A stretch of DNA of 64,000 nucleotides, from contig NZ_CP116384.1 of assembly GCF_028201475.1 (NCBI RefSeq), forward strand, positions 62,001 through 126,000, read 5' to 3'. This document shows positions 34,494-44,451 of this stretch, piece after piece. Positions within the stretch are counted from its first letter, which is position 1; each line of letters starts with the position of its first letter. A program made the position numbers and the translations under genes. Under the pieces are notes generated by a model. That model searched no databases. It was not told the origin of the DNA and was given only the letters and a program-made list of their open reading frames with translations. Origin of the DNA: Vibrio sp. SCSIO 43137 (GTDB lineage Bacteria; Pseudomonadota; Gammaproteobacteria; Enterobacterales; Vibrionaceae).

Positions 34494-37400
34494 ATGAAAA
34501 GACATCCATCGTTCCATTCAGACCTTGCGGCAAAACCGGTAGCCAGATGGCAGCGCGGATTGGTTTATCTCCTTTGCGGGCTTATTAATGTGCAGCCGGT
34601 ACTGGCCAATGTGGTGGTGAGTGGCGGCAATACCACGGTGACCAATGCAGTAAACGGGGTAGAAGTGGTGAACATTGCCACCCCTAATGGCAAAGGGCTC
34701 TCCCATAACCAGTATCAGCAGTTTGATGTTGACTCTTCGGGGTTGATTTTAAACAACTCCACAGAGCACCTTGGTGTGTCGCAGTTAGGCGGCATATTGC
34801 AAAACAACCCTAACCTGACGGGCGGGGCGGCCTCGGTGATTTTAAATGAAGTGACCGGCGCCAATGCCAGTCAGCTTCAGGGCTACACCGAAGTGTTTGG
34901 CAGTCAGGCCAATGTGATACTGGCTAACCCTTATGGCATCACCTGCAGTGGTTGCGGCTTTATCAACACCCCGAGAGTCACCCTATCAACGGGGGCGCCA
35001 GACATCACTAACGGGGAGGTCACCAGCTTTGATGTGGCCGAAGGCGCAGTTACGATTGAAGGCTTGGGGCTGGATGCCACCCGCCAGAGCTACTTTGATA
35101 TTATCAGCCGCACCGCTGAGCTAAACGCCGCCATAAATGCCAAAGAGCTGACGGTGATTACCGGTCAGAACAACGTCCGCTACCAGACCAATCAGGTCAC
35201 AGAAAAAGCCGCTACGGTTGGCGATAAACCACAACTGGCCATCGACTCTTCCTCCCTTGGCGGCATGTACGCCGGACGCATTACCCTGATAGCCACCGAA
35301 GATGGTGTGGGAGTCAATGTAGGCAATCTGGCCGCCACTCAGGGCAAGCTGGTGTTGACCGCTGACGGCAAAATACAACTGGCTGACGCCAGCAGTAGCA
35401 GCGATATCACCATCAGCAGCAGTGATACGGTGGCGTTAACCGGTAAGCAGTTTGCAGAAAACAGCCTGAGTGTATCGGCTGACAACATTAGCGCCACTAA
35501 CGGCACCTTAGCCAGTGAAAAAGAAGTCAGCCTAAACGCCAGCAATGACGTTCAGCTAACCAGCTCAACCATTGCATCCGGTGTGGATAGAGACGGTAAC
35601 CGCCTGACTGGCGGGGATATCAAGCTAACCGCTGACCATACCCAACTGACCGATAGCCGCATTAACGCCGTTGACACTCTCACCAGCCAGTCAGCCAATA
35701 TCACGCTGGACAGTGACAGTGAGATAAACAGTAAAACAGTGAGCCTGAATAACCTGACTCAACTGAGCAATGATGGAACCGTCTCTGTGTCTGACACATT
35801 CACTCTGTCGGGAGAGATAATAGCGGTGACCGGTGCAGGCAGGATAAATGCAGAGAATGCCAATGTACAGGCCAATCAGGCTAATCTCGCCACGACCTTA
35901 AACAGTGGCACACTCGATTTGCGCACAACAGGCCAGCTTGATATTGCTGATACGGCGGCGCTGACCAGTCAGCAAGGGATGACCATACACAGTGACACCC
36001 TTAACCAGAACGGACAACTCACGGCGCAGGGCGATGCCTCGCTGACCGTCAACACCCTGACTCAAACCGGTAAAACAGAGGCGGCTAACCTGACGGTGAA
36101 TGCTGAGACCTTCAGTCAGCAGGGAGTGCTTCAAGCCAATGAAGCCCTTACGATTACCAGTAAACAACTTACCCTTGCAGGGCGAAGCAGCGCGGCGCAT
36201 AACGCCGGGATAACCACAGACCGCCTGACCTTAGATGGTGAACTGCAATCTGGCCGGAAGTTAAGTGTCACTGCCCGTGATGCGGTTACAACCGGTACTG
36301 CTGCCAACATGTTGGCGACAGAAACATTAACTCTGAACGCGGATTCTCTTGATAACCACGGAAGGATACAGAGTGACCAGACGCTATCACTTACCACACA
36401 AGAACAACTGACCAACCAAAGTACAGGCACACTGGAAACCCAAGGTGCGTTGACCATAAGTGCCGGTGAGCTACGCTCCGAAGGCACCATGCTGAGCGAG
36501 CAAGATGTCAGCCTGACGGCAGCCAACAGCAGCATTACTCTGGGAACCAATAGTGCTACCCGCACTAACGGAGCGATGAGCCTGACAACCGATAATCTTA
36601 ATCAGGCAGGGCAAGTGAGTGCAGGCACCAGTATCGCCAGCACCGCCAATCATATTGAATTAACCGGTGGCTCCTTTAAGGCAGGGGAGGATATCCGTTT
36701 TAATGCCGATACGCTGGAGCTTAATAGCCAGCTGACGGCCAGCCGGGATATCGTACTGGATACCAAAAGCAGCCTGACCACTGCCAACAATATCGTGGCA
36801 GGAAGAAACCTGAGCCTGACATCACAAAGTCTGGATAACCGTGCGGAGCTTTCTTCTTCCGGCAACACCAACATTACCCTGACCGGCAACCTGACGAATC
36901 AGACTACCGGGCTGATATCGGGTAGCAATACCACCTTGTCAGCGAACGGTGTAACCAATCATGGTCGTCTGCAGGCTCTGACGGATTTAGGCCTAACGGC
37001 GGCTTCATTAGACAACCGTGGCTCAGTGGTAGCATTACAGGATGCCACCCTCACTCTCTCGGGTGATGTAACTAATCATGGCCTGCTTTATGCCGGTAAT
37101 CACGCCAATCTATACTCTAATGCCCTGACGAACTTCAGCGATATTGTGGTGGGGAAAAACCTGCTGATAGCCAGAAATGCGGCTAAGCAACGCAGCAGCC
37201 GGATGACCAACAGCTCAGGTACCATTGAGTCCTTAGGCGGGGATATCGGGATATATGCGGATACGGTGGAGAATAAAGCAGTAGGAGATATTGTAGAGTT
37301 AATTAGTTCAAAAGATATTAGTGCGAGTTACCCAGAACTTTCAACACTTGAGCATACGGAACATAGATTAAGGTTTAACTACAGAGAAGAAGATTATGAT

Positions 37401-40400
37401 GATAGCCGTGGCCACTATGGTGGTACACGAACTTATTTTACACTTCTGTCTCCAGAGAGTTTTAGCGTAGAAGTAAAAAAAGATGTGCTTAAAGGAAAGA
37501 GCGATGTAAAGATTAGCACGATAAAAGCCAGAGAAAACTTGGGGATAGATAGTAATACAGTCACTAATAATGCAAGCTTAATCGCTGCTGATACCGTCAG
37601 TATTTCTGCAAATACACTGACAAACCAAGGATATGATCTTAAAACGTATTCAACTTATTATGACTATAGTCTTTGGTCGACGCATAAATTTAGCCGTGAG
37701 TACCAAAATTTTAGAAACTCACATGGAAGAGCTTATCAAAGAATAAATGTCCGTAAGGTTGAAACCAGCTCAGGAAAGAGCCTAAACGCCTCCATTACTG
37801 CTACCAATAACCTAAACCTGAATGTTACCAACAAGGTAAATAACGCCACCATCAGAGCTAATGCTGGCCCGGTAACCTTAAGTAAAGGTTCTACACAGGC
37901 ACAAAATACCCAGTCGGCCTCCGGGAATACGAATATAGCCGTGACTTCGGCAGCGATTAACTTACCCGGCAGTAATACGGTTGTGTTTCCTGCTTATCAG
38001 TTACCGGATAGTCCTCACGGCTTGTTTATCTACTCCCCCGACCCCAAAGGGAATTACCTGATAGAGACCAGTCCGGCGCTAACCAATATCGGCACCTACT
38101 TAGGCTCCGAATATTTTCAGAACAAGCTGGGCTTTAACCCTAACCGCGATGTGACCTTTTTAGGTGATGCTTTTTACGATACCCGCGTAGTTACACAGGC
38201 CATTTTTGAGCAGACGGGCAGGCGTTATCTTAATGACAGTGTCGGCAGTGACCTGAGCCAGATGCAGCAACTGATGGACGCAGCCGCTCAGCAGCAAAGC
38301 GCACTGAACCTCTCCGCCGGTATTGCCTTAACCCCTGAGCAGGTGGCTAACCTCACTCAGGATATCCTCTGGTATGAAGAGATAGAAGTGAACGGCAGGA
38401 AAGTACTGGCACCTAAGCTGTATCTTGCCAAAGCCACTAAACAGAACATGGTTGGCGGGGCGCGCTTAGCTGGTAACAACACCACCATTAACGCCGGCGA
38501 TTTCGATAACAGCGGCACGGTAGCGGCCACAGATAAGCTTAATATCGTCAGCCAACAGGGCATCGATAATATCGGCGGCAGCCTTACTGCCCAAGGTGAC
38601 ACCACACTGTTGGCAAAACAGGATATCACCAATATCAGCGGCACCATTCGCGGGGATAAGGTTGATATTACCTCTACTGAAGGAAGTGTGGTCAATAAAA
38701 CCCGGGTACAGCAGATTCATGCTGCTGGAACCGGCCAATTAACTCAGGATGCAGCAGCGACAGGTATTACCCACACCTTTACAGAAAAAGGCGCTAAAAG
38801 CTCGATAACTGCCACATCTGGTTTCACCATCACTGCCGGAAAGGATATCGTCAATCAGGCGGCGGAGCTTAAATCTGGCGGCGATATGAGGCTGGCAGCC
38901 GGCGGGGATGTTCGTTTTGAGGCCGCTAAAGAGGTGAGCTTCGATAAAAGTAGTTATGGCAGGGAGGTGAACCGTAATGTCAAGCACCTTGGTTCAGAGG
39001 TTACCAGTAACGGCGCCATCAGTGTATCAGCAGGTAAAGACATACAGCTTACTGCTGGTACCATTGCCGCCAACGATGAGCTGAGCCTGAATGCGGGCAA
39101 TAGTGTCACTATTAATAGCGGGTTGAATCAGAATTACAGCCATAAAAATCGCGGAAACGTCACAACCACCAATCACAGTAAAACCCATCAGGGCAGCCAG
39201 CTTTCCGGTGACAAGGTCACTATCAATGCCGGAGAAAACATCACCTTGTCGGGCAGCAAACTAAAAGCGAAAGGCGATGCAGAGCTTACGGCAAAAGGCG
39301 ATGTAGATATTCTGGCGGTGAACAATAGCCAGTACAGCTATTACAAGAAGAAAACTAAGAAATCCTTTGGCCGCAGCAAAACCACCATTATTGAAAGCCT
39401 GCATGAAACCGTGCAGGGCAGTGAGGTTGATGCCGGCGGTAACCTGACCATCACGGCTCAAAAGCACACCGGAGTACAGCAAGCCGGTGGTGACAGTGAC
39501 ATCTCCCTTGTCGGCTCAGCCCTCAAGGCCGATGGTAAAGCCACCCTTACTGCTGATGGTGACATATTGCTCACGGCTCAGCAGTACCGGGAGTACGCCC
39601 GTAAAGAGACCATTAAAAAAGGCTTTGGCGGGTTGAGTGGCCGCCAGAAAGGCAGTGTAAAAGACGCCACCTTGCTTGATAGCGGTTACCTCATTACATC
39701 CGGTAACACTAGGATCAACTCAGGTAAAGATATTGGCATCGTAGCCAGTGAAGTAGTGAGTGACGGTGAGGTGAACCTGACCGCCGTGGATGATGTGCTA
39801 ATAAACGCCGGAGAGGTTCTCAAACTTAGCCAGCAGTGGGACAAGAAAACCCGCTTCTTAAGCGGTGGTAATCTGTTTGAGATGGAGAGTAAGCGCGAAG
39901 GTGAGCAGAGCAGCACGGCGCAGGCCAGTGCGGTGCGTAGCCAAGGCAACCTGACGGTAGATGCCGGTTCGGTGAGTGTGGTGGGCTCTGAGCTTGATGC
40001 CCAAGGCAGCATTAACCTGAGTGCAGATACCGGAAGTATCGACATTGCCGCCGCCAAAGAGAGCCGGCAGAGTTACTACGACCATGAGAAGCTCACCATC
40101 GGGTTGGGCGACACCAGTAAGCTGGTGAGCGTAAAAGACGGTAAGCTGAAAATCACACTGGGTAAAGCCACCTACGATAAAGTGGATGAGAAGACCCAGA
40201 CCGGCACTCATAAGGGCAGCCAGCTCAACGCCACAGAGAACATTGCCGTAAATGCCGAATCAGATATCAGCGTGACCGGCTCAGCCCTTGCGGCAGATAC
40301 GGACGGCAACAACAGCGGCGATATCACTCTGACCGCCAAGGACAATATCCGCATTACGGAAGCGAAAAACACCAAAAGTACCCAACGTAAAGAAGTGCAC

Positions 40401-43400
40401 GGTAAGGCGGAAGTGAGCTTAGTGGTGCAGCATCAGGCTGCCGAGGTGGCGAAAGCCGCTCAGGCACTTCAGGAGGCGACCAGTAACCTTAAAAAAGCCA
40501 AGAGTGATTATAAGCAGTACCAGAAGCAGCTTGATTCACTGGAAGACACACTAGACACCCTAAAACAGGAGTACGCTGAACGTAAACCAGGGGTGGCTTA
40601 TGAAGATATTGAAGAGCTGAACGACCTGATAGCCGAGGTAAAAAGTGATGAAGGTTGGTACCAGACCGGCATCGCATTGGCCGCGGCCGATGTGGCTTCC
40701 AAGTCTACTCAGTTGGTTCAGCAGACCGCAGCAGCAGCGAAGAGTACCGGAACCTACGGCTTTAATGCCGGGCTTCAGTTCGATATGGATGCAACCAAAA
40801 CCTCCAGTGACAGCCAGCAGACTAGTTCGGTGGCCTCAACTCTGAGTGGTGAAAACGTTCATATTCGTGCCGGAAACGAGCAAGGCAAAGAAGTTAAGGT
40901 TCAGGGCTCCTCCATAAAAGCCAACGACATCTTGAGTGTAGAAGGTAATGAGATAAACCTTCTGGCGTCTGTCGATACGCAAAACCAGAAAAACGACAGT
41001 GAATCCGGCTCGGTGAGTGCCTCGATGACAGTCTATGGTGGCTCCAGTGGTATTAACCTGAACGCCAGCCTCAGCCGTAATCAAAGTAAGTCGTCTTCAA
41101 CGACTCACACCAACAGCGTATTAAACGGTGAGAACATCCGCATTGTCTCGGCACAGGATACTAATGTGAAAGGGGCTAATGTGGATGCCGGTGACAGCCT
41201 GACGGTGAATGTCGGCAATGACCTGAATGTGGCTTCGGTACAAGACCGGCACAGTGCCAGCCATAAGGGCATGGGCATCAGTGGCGGATTGAGCTTGTCG
41301 GGTGGTGAAGTCCCGCAAGACAACGCAGGACGAAAGGGTGGTGTAATAGATAATTTTGATGGTAATGCTGGAGACCTTACCGGTGCCAGCGGCGGCCTGA
41401 ATGCCTCAAACGGCCGTAGCCGAAGCAAAGAGACGGTGCTCTCCACGCTGACGTCAGGAAACACGGCAGATATCACCGTCGCGAACAACACTGATATTAA
41501 AGGTGCATTGGTTGCTACAGTCGATGGCGAGGGGAAAGACCAAGGCAACCTGAACCTGACTACAGATACGCTGACGTATGTCGACCTGACCAATACGGAC
41601 TATAACCAAAGCCGCAGTATGGGGGTAAACACAAGCGTTGGGGTAAACGGCGGTAAAATAGATGCCACCAACAACTCAACCAGCCTGCAATACAAAAACA
41701 CCTCAGGCTACAACAAGTCAAAAACGCTGGCGACAGTGGGTAAAGGTAACCTGACCATCAAGGACTCAGAAAACTCCGACGACACCTCTTCCCTAAATCG
41801 CGACACCGAGCATACAGAAAAGGACTTGTTCACTGTTGACCGTAAGCAGGGGGATATTGATGTTACGGTTGATCACCGTCTGCTGACCGAAGAGGGTAGG
41901 AAGGCAATTGCGAAAGACGTAGAAACCACTCATGAAGCAGGTCAGGACGTCTATCGTGCTGCTGAAACCTATGTCAACAGTGACGACATGGATCTGTTCG
42001 ACTTCGGTAAATCAGTCAGCGATAACCGAAAAGTCACAGAGCTGAAAAATGAGCTGCTTAGTAGCCAAGAGGGACTGGACTTACTAAACGACCTGAAAAG
42101 TACAGACCCAGATAAGGTATTAGCCGCTCAGGCTGAAATCAGCAAGTTGGCTCAGAAGAAATACGGATTAGAACCTGAGAAGGTAAACTTCTATAACGCT
42201 GATAAAACTACATCAGTCGCGATGCAAGATAATGATGTTCGAGATGTTAAGGGTGGTGTAGTAACAGACGATGACCATGAACTGCACGGTGAAGTTAACG
42301 TAGATGTCAGTGACGCTACCACTAAAACTGATCTTCTGAATACTCTGGGTCATGAGACCTATGAATCCATTACTGAAAATACCACTGGAGAGCAAACTGC
42401 CGCACAGGAAGATTTAGCGAAATCTTTCGGAAATCAGCTTGAAGATAGGGTTAATCAGGCCGCAGGGGGAGATTTAGATAGCACGGTAGACAACAATTGG
42501 AATAGCTCGTTAGTTAATAGTAGTACAGCTCAACTTGGTACAGAGCGTGTCAACAAAGTAGGTGATGCGAATGTTGATCACATGCTAGGAGCAATAGCTC
42601 TACCTGCTCAAAATGCTGCATTAGCGGGAGGTGCGGGGGCTTCGGGTAACAAGACAGTTGTCACGACTAAAGAAGTTGAAGAAATTCTTAATAAACCGCT
42701 TGAAGGAGTTAATAAGCTCTTAGATGGTGCTGAGCAAACATGGGATAGATTGATTGGAGCAGACGGCCAAGCAGACATGATCGACCATCATGCTGATAAG
42801 CTGTCCACACTTGAGACTGAAATAAAATTAGCACAAGCTGAAGGTGACATTGAACGAGTTAATGAGCTGAATGCAAGAATAGATGAAGCTTTATATATTT
42901 TAAGTAAGCAACCTTATGATGTGATTAGCGGGGTACAGGAGAAGCTAACGAACGAAGGAACAATAGCTAGTACTGGCGGTCAGCCAATACCAGATCCACT
43001 TCCGATGCCTAGTGGTAGTGAGATTAAAAAACCAGAAGCTGTTGTTCTCGTTACTCCAGAAGCTGATAAGCTAGACTCGACCACTGTGACACCTGCCTCA
43101 GGCGAGCAAGTGCTAGTCAAGACGGAGACTCCAGATCAGACAGGTGAGTCAGGACCAAATGTTTACTATAGCGAGGGTAATGGGTATGGTTCACCAAAGG
43201 GAATAAAGTTAGACTATGACACCGAAAGTAAGTCGTGGACTACTTCGGCGGGACTTATATATGGCCAAGGTTCAAAACATGGTAATCGTATTGAGCATGT
43301 TTTAGACCATGCTGATCCAAACCCCAACAAAAAGAAGCATAGTGTGTTTAATGTTGATCGGAATGAAGTTCTGGGTTTAATCGATGAGGCATGGAGCAAG

Positions 43401-43541
43401 AAAGGAACTCCGGTGGCTAATGATCCGGGTGCTTATATTATTCCGATGGGAAGAGAAGTTGGTACTGAAGGAGAAACAAATATCAAAGTAGTTGTCAGAC
43501 CAGGCACGAATGAAGTGATAACAGCATTTCCACTTAAATAG
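34494..43541 (+). CDS. cdiA: Full-length CdiA-type toxin: TPS exoprotein with RNase-like C-terminus
   Basis: 3015 residues from the ATG at 34494 (GGGAG before it). Signal region 1-40, then the TPS domain with the NNPNLTGGAASVILNEVTG and NPYGITCSGCGFIN motifs. Long FHA-1 repeats follow, then an AT-rich island at residues ~929-1095 in the receptor-binding position. A YP-type domain (~1165-1315) is followed by FHA-2 repeats with a coiled coil. A pretoxin region starts at about 2456 and contains a degenerate zincin motif (HETYE, 2620). The last ~125 residues are a candidate RNase toxin with EHVLDHADPNPNKKKHSVF and KVVVRPGTNEVITAFP, in the style of the BECR fold. No canonical VENN motif was found. 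Confidence 0.9.
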   Translation: MKRHPSFHSDLAAKPVARWQRGLVYLLCGLINVQPVLANVVVSGGNTTVTNAVNGVEVVNIATPNGKGLSHNQYQQFDVDSSGLILNNSTEHLGVSQLGGILQNNPNLTGGAASVILNEVTGANASQLQGYTEVFGSQANVILANPYGITCSGCGFINTPRVTLSTGAPDITNGEVTSFDVAEGAVTIEGLGLDATRQSYFDIISRTAELNAAINAKELTVITGQNNVRYQTNQVTEKAATVGDKPQLAIDSSSLGGMYAGRITLIATEDGVGVNVGNLAATQGKLVLTADGKIQLADASSSSDITISSSDTVALTGKQFAENSLSVSADNISATNGTLASEKEVSLNASNDVQLTSSTIASGVDRDGNRLTGGDIKLTADHTQLTDSRINAVDTLTSQSANITLDSDSEINSKTVSLNNLTQLSNDGTVSVSDTFTLSGEIIAVTGAGRINAENANVQANQANLATTLNSGTLDLRTTGQLDIADTAALTSQQGMTIHSDTLNQNGQLTAQGDASLTVNTLTQTGKTEAANLTVNAETFSQQGVLQANEALTITSKQLTLAGRSSAAHNAGITTDRLTLDGELQSGRKLSVTARDAVTTGTAANMLATETLTLNADSLDNHGRIQSDQTLSLTTQEQLTNQSTGTLETQGALTISAGELRSEGTMLSEQDVSLTAANSSITLGTNSATRTNGAMSLTTDNLNQAGQVSAGTSIASTANHIELTGGSFKAGEDIRFNADTLELNSQLTASRDIVLDTKSSLTTANNIVAGRNLSLTSQSLDNRAELSSSGNTNITLTGNLTNQTTGLISGSNTTLSANGVTNHGRLQALTDLGLTAASLDNRGSVVALQDATLTLSGDVTNHGLLYAGNHANLYSNALTNFSDIVVGKNLLIARNAAKQRSSRMTNSSGTIESLGGDIGIYADTVENKAVGDIVELISSKDISASYPELSTLEHTEHRLRFNYREEDYDDSRGHYGGTRTYFTLLSPESFSVEVKKDVLKGKSDVKISTIKARENLGIDSNTVTNNASLIAADTVSISANTLTNQGYDLKTYSTYYDYSLWSTHKFSREYQNFRNSHGRAYQRINVRKVETSSGKSLNASITATNNLNLNVTNKVNNATIRANAGPVTLSKGSTQAQNTQSASGNTNIAVTSAAINLPGSNTVVFPAYQLPDSPHGLFIYSPDPKGNYLIETSPALTNIGTYLGSEYFQNKLGFNPNRDVTFLGDAFYDTRVVTQAIFEQTGRRYLNDSVGSDLSQMQQLMDAAAQQQSALNLSAGIALTPEQVANLTQDILWYEEIEVNGRKVLAPKLYLAKATKQNMVGGARLAGNNTTINAGDFDNSGTVAATDKLNIVSQQGIDNIGGSLTAQGDTTLLAKQDITNISGTIRGDKVDITSTEGSVVNKTRVQQIHAAGTGQLTQDAAATGITHTFTEKGAKSSITATSGFTITAGKDIVNQAAELKSGGDMRLAAGGDVRFEAAKEVSFDKSSYGREVNRNVKHLGSEVTSNGAISVSAGKDIQLTAGTIAANDELSLNAGNSVTINSGLNQNYSHKNRGNVTTTNHSKTHQGSQLSGDKVTINAGENITLSGSKLKAKGDAELTAKGDVDILAVNNSQYSYYKKKTKKSFGRSKTTIIESLHETVQGSEVDAGGNLTITAQKHTGVQQAGGDSDISLVGSALKADGKATLTADGDILLTAQQYREYARKETIKKGFGGLSGRQKGSVKDATLLDSGYLITSGNTRINSGKDIGIVASEVVSDGEVNLTAVDDVLINAGEVLKLSQQWDKKTRFLSGGNLFEMESKREGEQSSTAQASAVRSQGNLTVDAGSVSVVGSELDAQGSINLSADTGSIDIAAAKESRQSYYDHEKLTIGLGDTSKLVSVKDGKLKITLGKATYDKVDEKTQTGTHKGSQLNATENIAVNAESDISVTGSALAADTDGNNSGDITLTAKDNIRITEAKNTKSTQRKEVHGKAEVSLVVQHQAAEVAKAAQALQEATSNLKKAKSDYKQYQKQLDSLEDTLDTLKQEYAERKPGVAYEDIEELNDLIAEVKSDEGWYQTGIALAAADVASKSTQLVQQTAAAAKSTGTYGFNAGLQFDMDATKTSSDSQQTSSVASTLSGENVHIRAGNEQGKEVKVQGSSIKANDILSVEGNEINLLASVDTQNQKNDSESGSVSASMTVYGGSSGINLNASLSRNQSKSSSTTHTNSVLNGENIRIVSAQDTNVKGANVDAGDSLTVNVGNDLNVASVQDRHSASHKGMGISGGLSLSGGEVPQDNAGRKGGVIDNFDGNAGDLTGASGGLNASNGRSRSKETVLSTLTSGNTADITVANNTDIKGALVATVDGEGKDQGNLNLTTDTLTYVDLTNTDYNQSRSMGVNTSVGVNGGKIDATNNSTSLQYKNTSGYNKSKTLATVGKGNLTIKDSENSDDTSSLNRDTEHTEKDLFTVDRKQGDIDVTVDHRLLTEEGRKAIAKDVETTHEAGQDVYRAAETYVNSDDMDLFDFGKSVSDNRKVTELKNELLSSQEGLDLLNDLKSTDPDKVLAAQAEISKLAQKKYGLEPEKVNFYNADKTTSVAMQDNDVRDVKGGVVTDDDHELHGEVNVDVSDATTKTDLLNTLGHETYESITENTTGEQTAAQEDLAKSFGNQLEDRVNQAAGGDLDSTVDNNWNSSLVNSSTAQLGTERVNKVGDANVDHMLGAIALPAQNAALAGGAGASGNKTVVTTKEVEEILNKPLEGVNKLLDGAEQTWDRLIGADGQADMIDHHADKLSTLETEIKLAQAEGDIERVNELNARIDEALYILSKQPYDVISGVQEKLTNEGTIASTGGQPIPDPLPMPSGSEIKKPEAVVLVTPEADKLDSTTVTPASGEQVLVKTETPDQTGESGPNVYYSEGNGYGSPKGIKLDYDTESKSWTTSAGLIYGQGSKHGNRIEHVLDHADPNPNKKKHSVFNVDRNEVLGLIDEAWSKKGTPVANDPGAYIIPMGREVGTEGETNIKVVVRPGTNEVITAFPLK
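39498..40413 (+). repeat. Long direct repeat, copy 1 (inside cdiA FHA-2)
   Basis: About 916 bp nearly identical to 44530-45445 at a constant offset of 5032 bp, with only scattered substitutions. It encodes the FHA-2 segment from DISLVGSALKADG to the HGKAE region. Homology continues at lower identity to about 41930. Such a tract is a ready substrate for recombination between the two toxin modules. Confidence 0.9.
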
Positions 43542-43552
43542 AGAGGTTTTTT

Positions 43553-43759
43553 ATGTGGTGTCCACGTTGTGAACAAGGTGAAGTTGTCAAAGCAACGATT
43601 AAAAAAACGCAAAATACGATCTATGTATGTGATGAGTGCGAGGCAACTTGGTTTAATAAGTCAGAAATTGACAGTAAGTCTTTTGTTGATTTTGGCTCTT
43701 ATATGAAATCAATTGACCTGGAACCATTGTGGTCTGAGATAGCGGTTTCGGAAAGTTAA
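43553..43759 (+). CDS. Putative immunity protein of the first toxin module (zinc-ribbon type)
   Basis: 68 residues, starting 11 bp after the cdiA stop, with AGAGG before the ATG. A zinc ribbon is visible: CPRCEQG at residues 3-9 and CDECEATW near 27-34. The C-terminal half (FGSYMKSIDLEPLW) is acidic-aromatic, suited to covering a basic RNase site. Its place directly after a CdiA C-terminal toxin is the main evidence for immunity. Confidence 0.7.
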   Translation: MWCPRCEQGEVVKATIKKTQNTIYVCDECEATWFNKSEIDSKSFVDFGSYMKSIDLEPLWSEIAVSES

Positions 43760-43818
43760 TAATATTCTGAGTTTAGGTTAAGCGGTTATAAAGACAATCA
43801 AAGCTGCAATAGATTAAG

Positions 43819-43942
43819 AGACGCCACTCATCCGAGTGGTGTCCCTTCCCACAACCACCCAATCCACCCACAGAACCCTCTCTCGCCACCAGAAACAGAA
43901 AATTCCAACGGTGTCAGCCACGGGAATATATTGTTAAACCCC
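43819..43942 (+). repeat. Module-end direct repeat, copy A
   Basis: 124 bp closely matching 49288-49410. It begins with the hairpin GACGCCACTC-ATCC-GAGTGGTGTC (43820-43843) and ends in TTGTTAAACCC. It lies downstream of the first immunity gene, as its partner lies downstream of the second, so it marks the end of each toxin-immunity unit. Confidence 0.9.
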
Positions 43943-43990
43943 GAATTATTGGGGACACACACCTCAAGAAAAGGCAAGTTTTAATAACAT

Positions 43991-44015
43991 AGGCACCGCA
44001 AACACTACGGTGCCT
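43991..44015. terminator. Terminator-like hairpin downstream of the small minus-strand gene
   Basis: AGGCACCG and CGGTGCCT flank a 9-nt loop. On the plus strand it is followed by TTCCTTT. It lies just beyond the stop of the small minus-strand gene at 44028 and may serve both directions. Confidence 0.6.
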
Positions 44016-44027
44016 TTCCTTTATCCG

Positions 44028-44186
44028 TTATTCCTTATCCTGATACTTAAAATGATTCAATAGCGTCAAAAGAAAAATGCGAATTTCATTTTCCTGCGGG
44101 CTAATTTCGCCAAGGCTATTGGTTGTGGCATTCAGAATAAAATCTTCAACTTGCAGATAGAAGTCGGAGTGTTTTGATGTAGTCAT
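44028..44186 (-). CDS. Small protein of unknown function, likely phage-satellite remnant
   Basis: 52 residues from the ATG at 44186, chosen because AAGGAACTAATC precedes it; a 73-residue frame from 44249 has no ribosome site. The sequence is helical and acidic (DFYLQVEDFILNATTNSL, ENEIRIFLLTLLNHFKYQ). No family recognised. It is divergent from the ash/icd-like segment at 44240-44435 and ends at a hairpin. Confidence 0.45.
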   Translation of the reverse strand: MTTSKHSDFYLQVEDFILNATTNSLGEISPQENEIRIFLLTLLNHFKYQDKE

Positions 44187-44239
44187 GATTAGTTCCTTGT
44201 AAACAACGTAATTGTCATCACCAAGGTCGCCAAACAGAG

Positions 44240-44435
44240 GTGGTGACATGGATCAGGTTGGCGAACCGGTCTACAAGGAATCCGGCATACCCGAAGGTAT
44301 CCCAATCCACATCACCATAATTCTACAGATGTGCGGAAGCCGCATACTCAGACCAACTTAAATGTTGGATATATACGCCTTGTAGTTATCAGAGGCTCGC
44401 CAAAACCTACGGGCACCGGATTTTGCCGGTGCGCG
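44240..44435 (+). ncRNA. Candidate P1/P4 ash-icd leader / C4 antisense-RNA-like segment
   Basis: The plus strand spells fragments MCGSRILRPT, LSEARQNLRAPDF and a GCACCGG-loop-CCGGTGC hairpin at 44412-44432. Their order and wording match the region upstream of ash / icd-like genes of P4 and P1-type phages, where C4 or CI antisense RNA is made. CGCCAA/TTGGCG and other inverted repeats are also present. This recall was not checked against a database. Whether it is active or a remnant is unknown. A 37-codon frame from about 44248 is not called as a gene. Confidence 0.4.
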
Positions 44436-44451
44436 GTAAGCATATGTTTTA

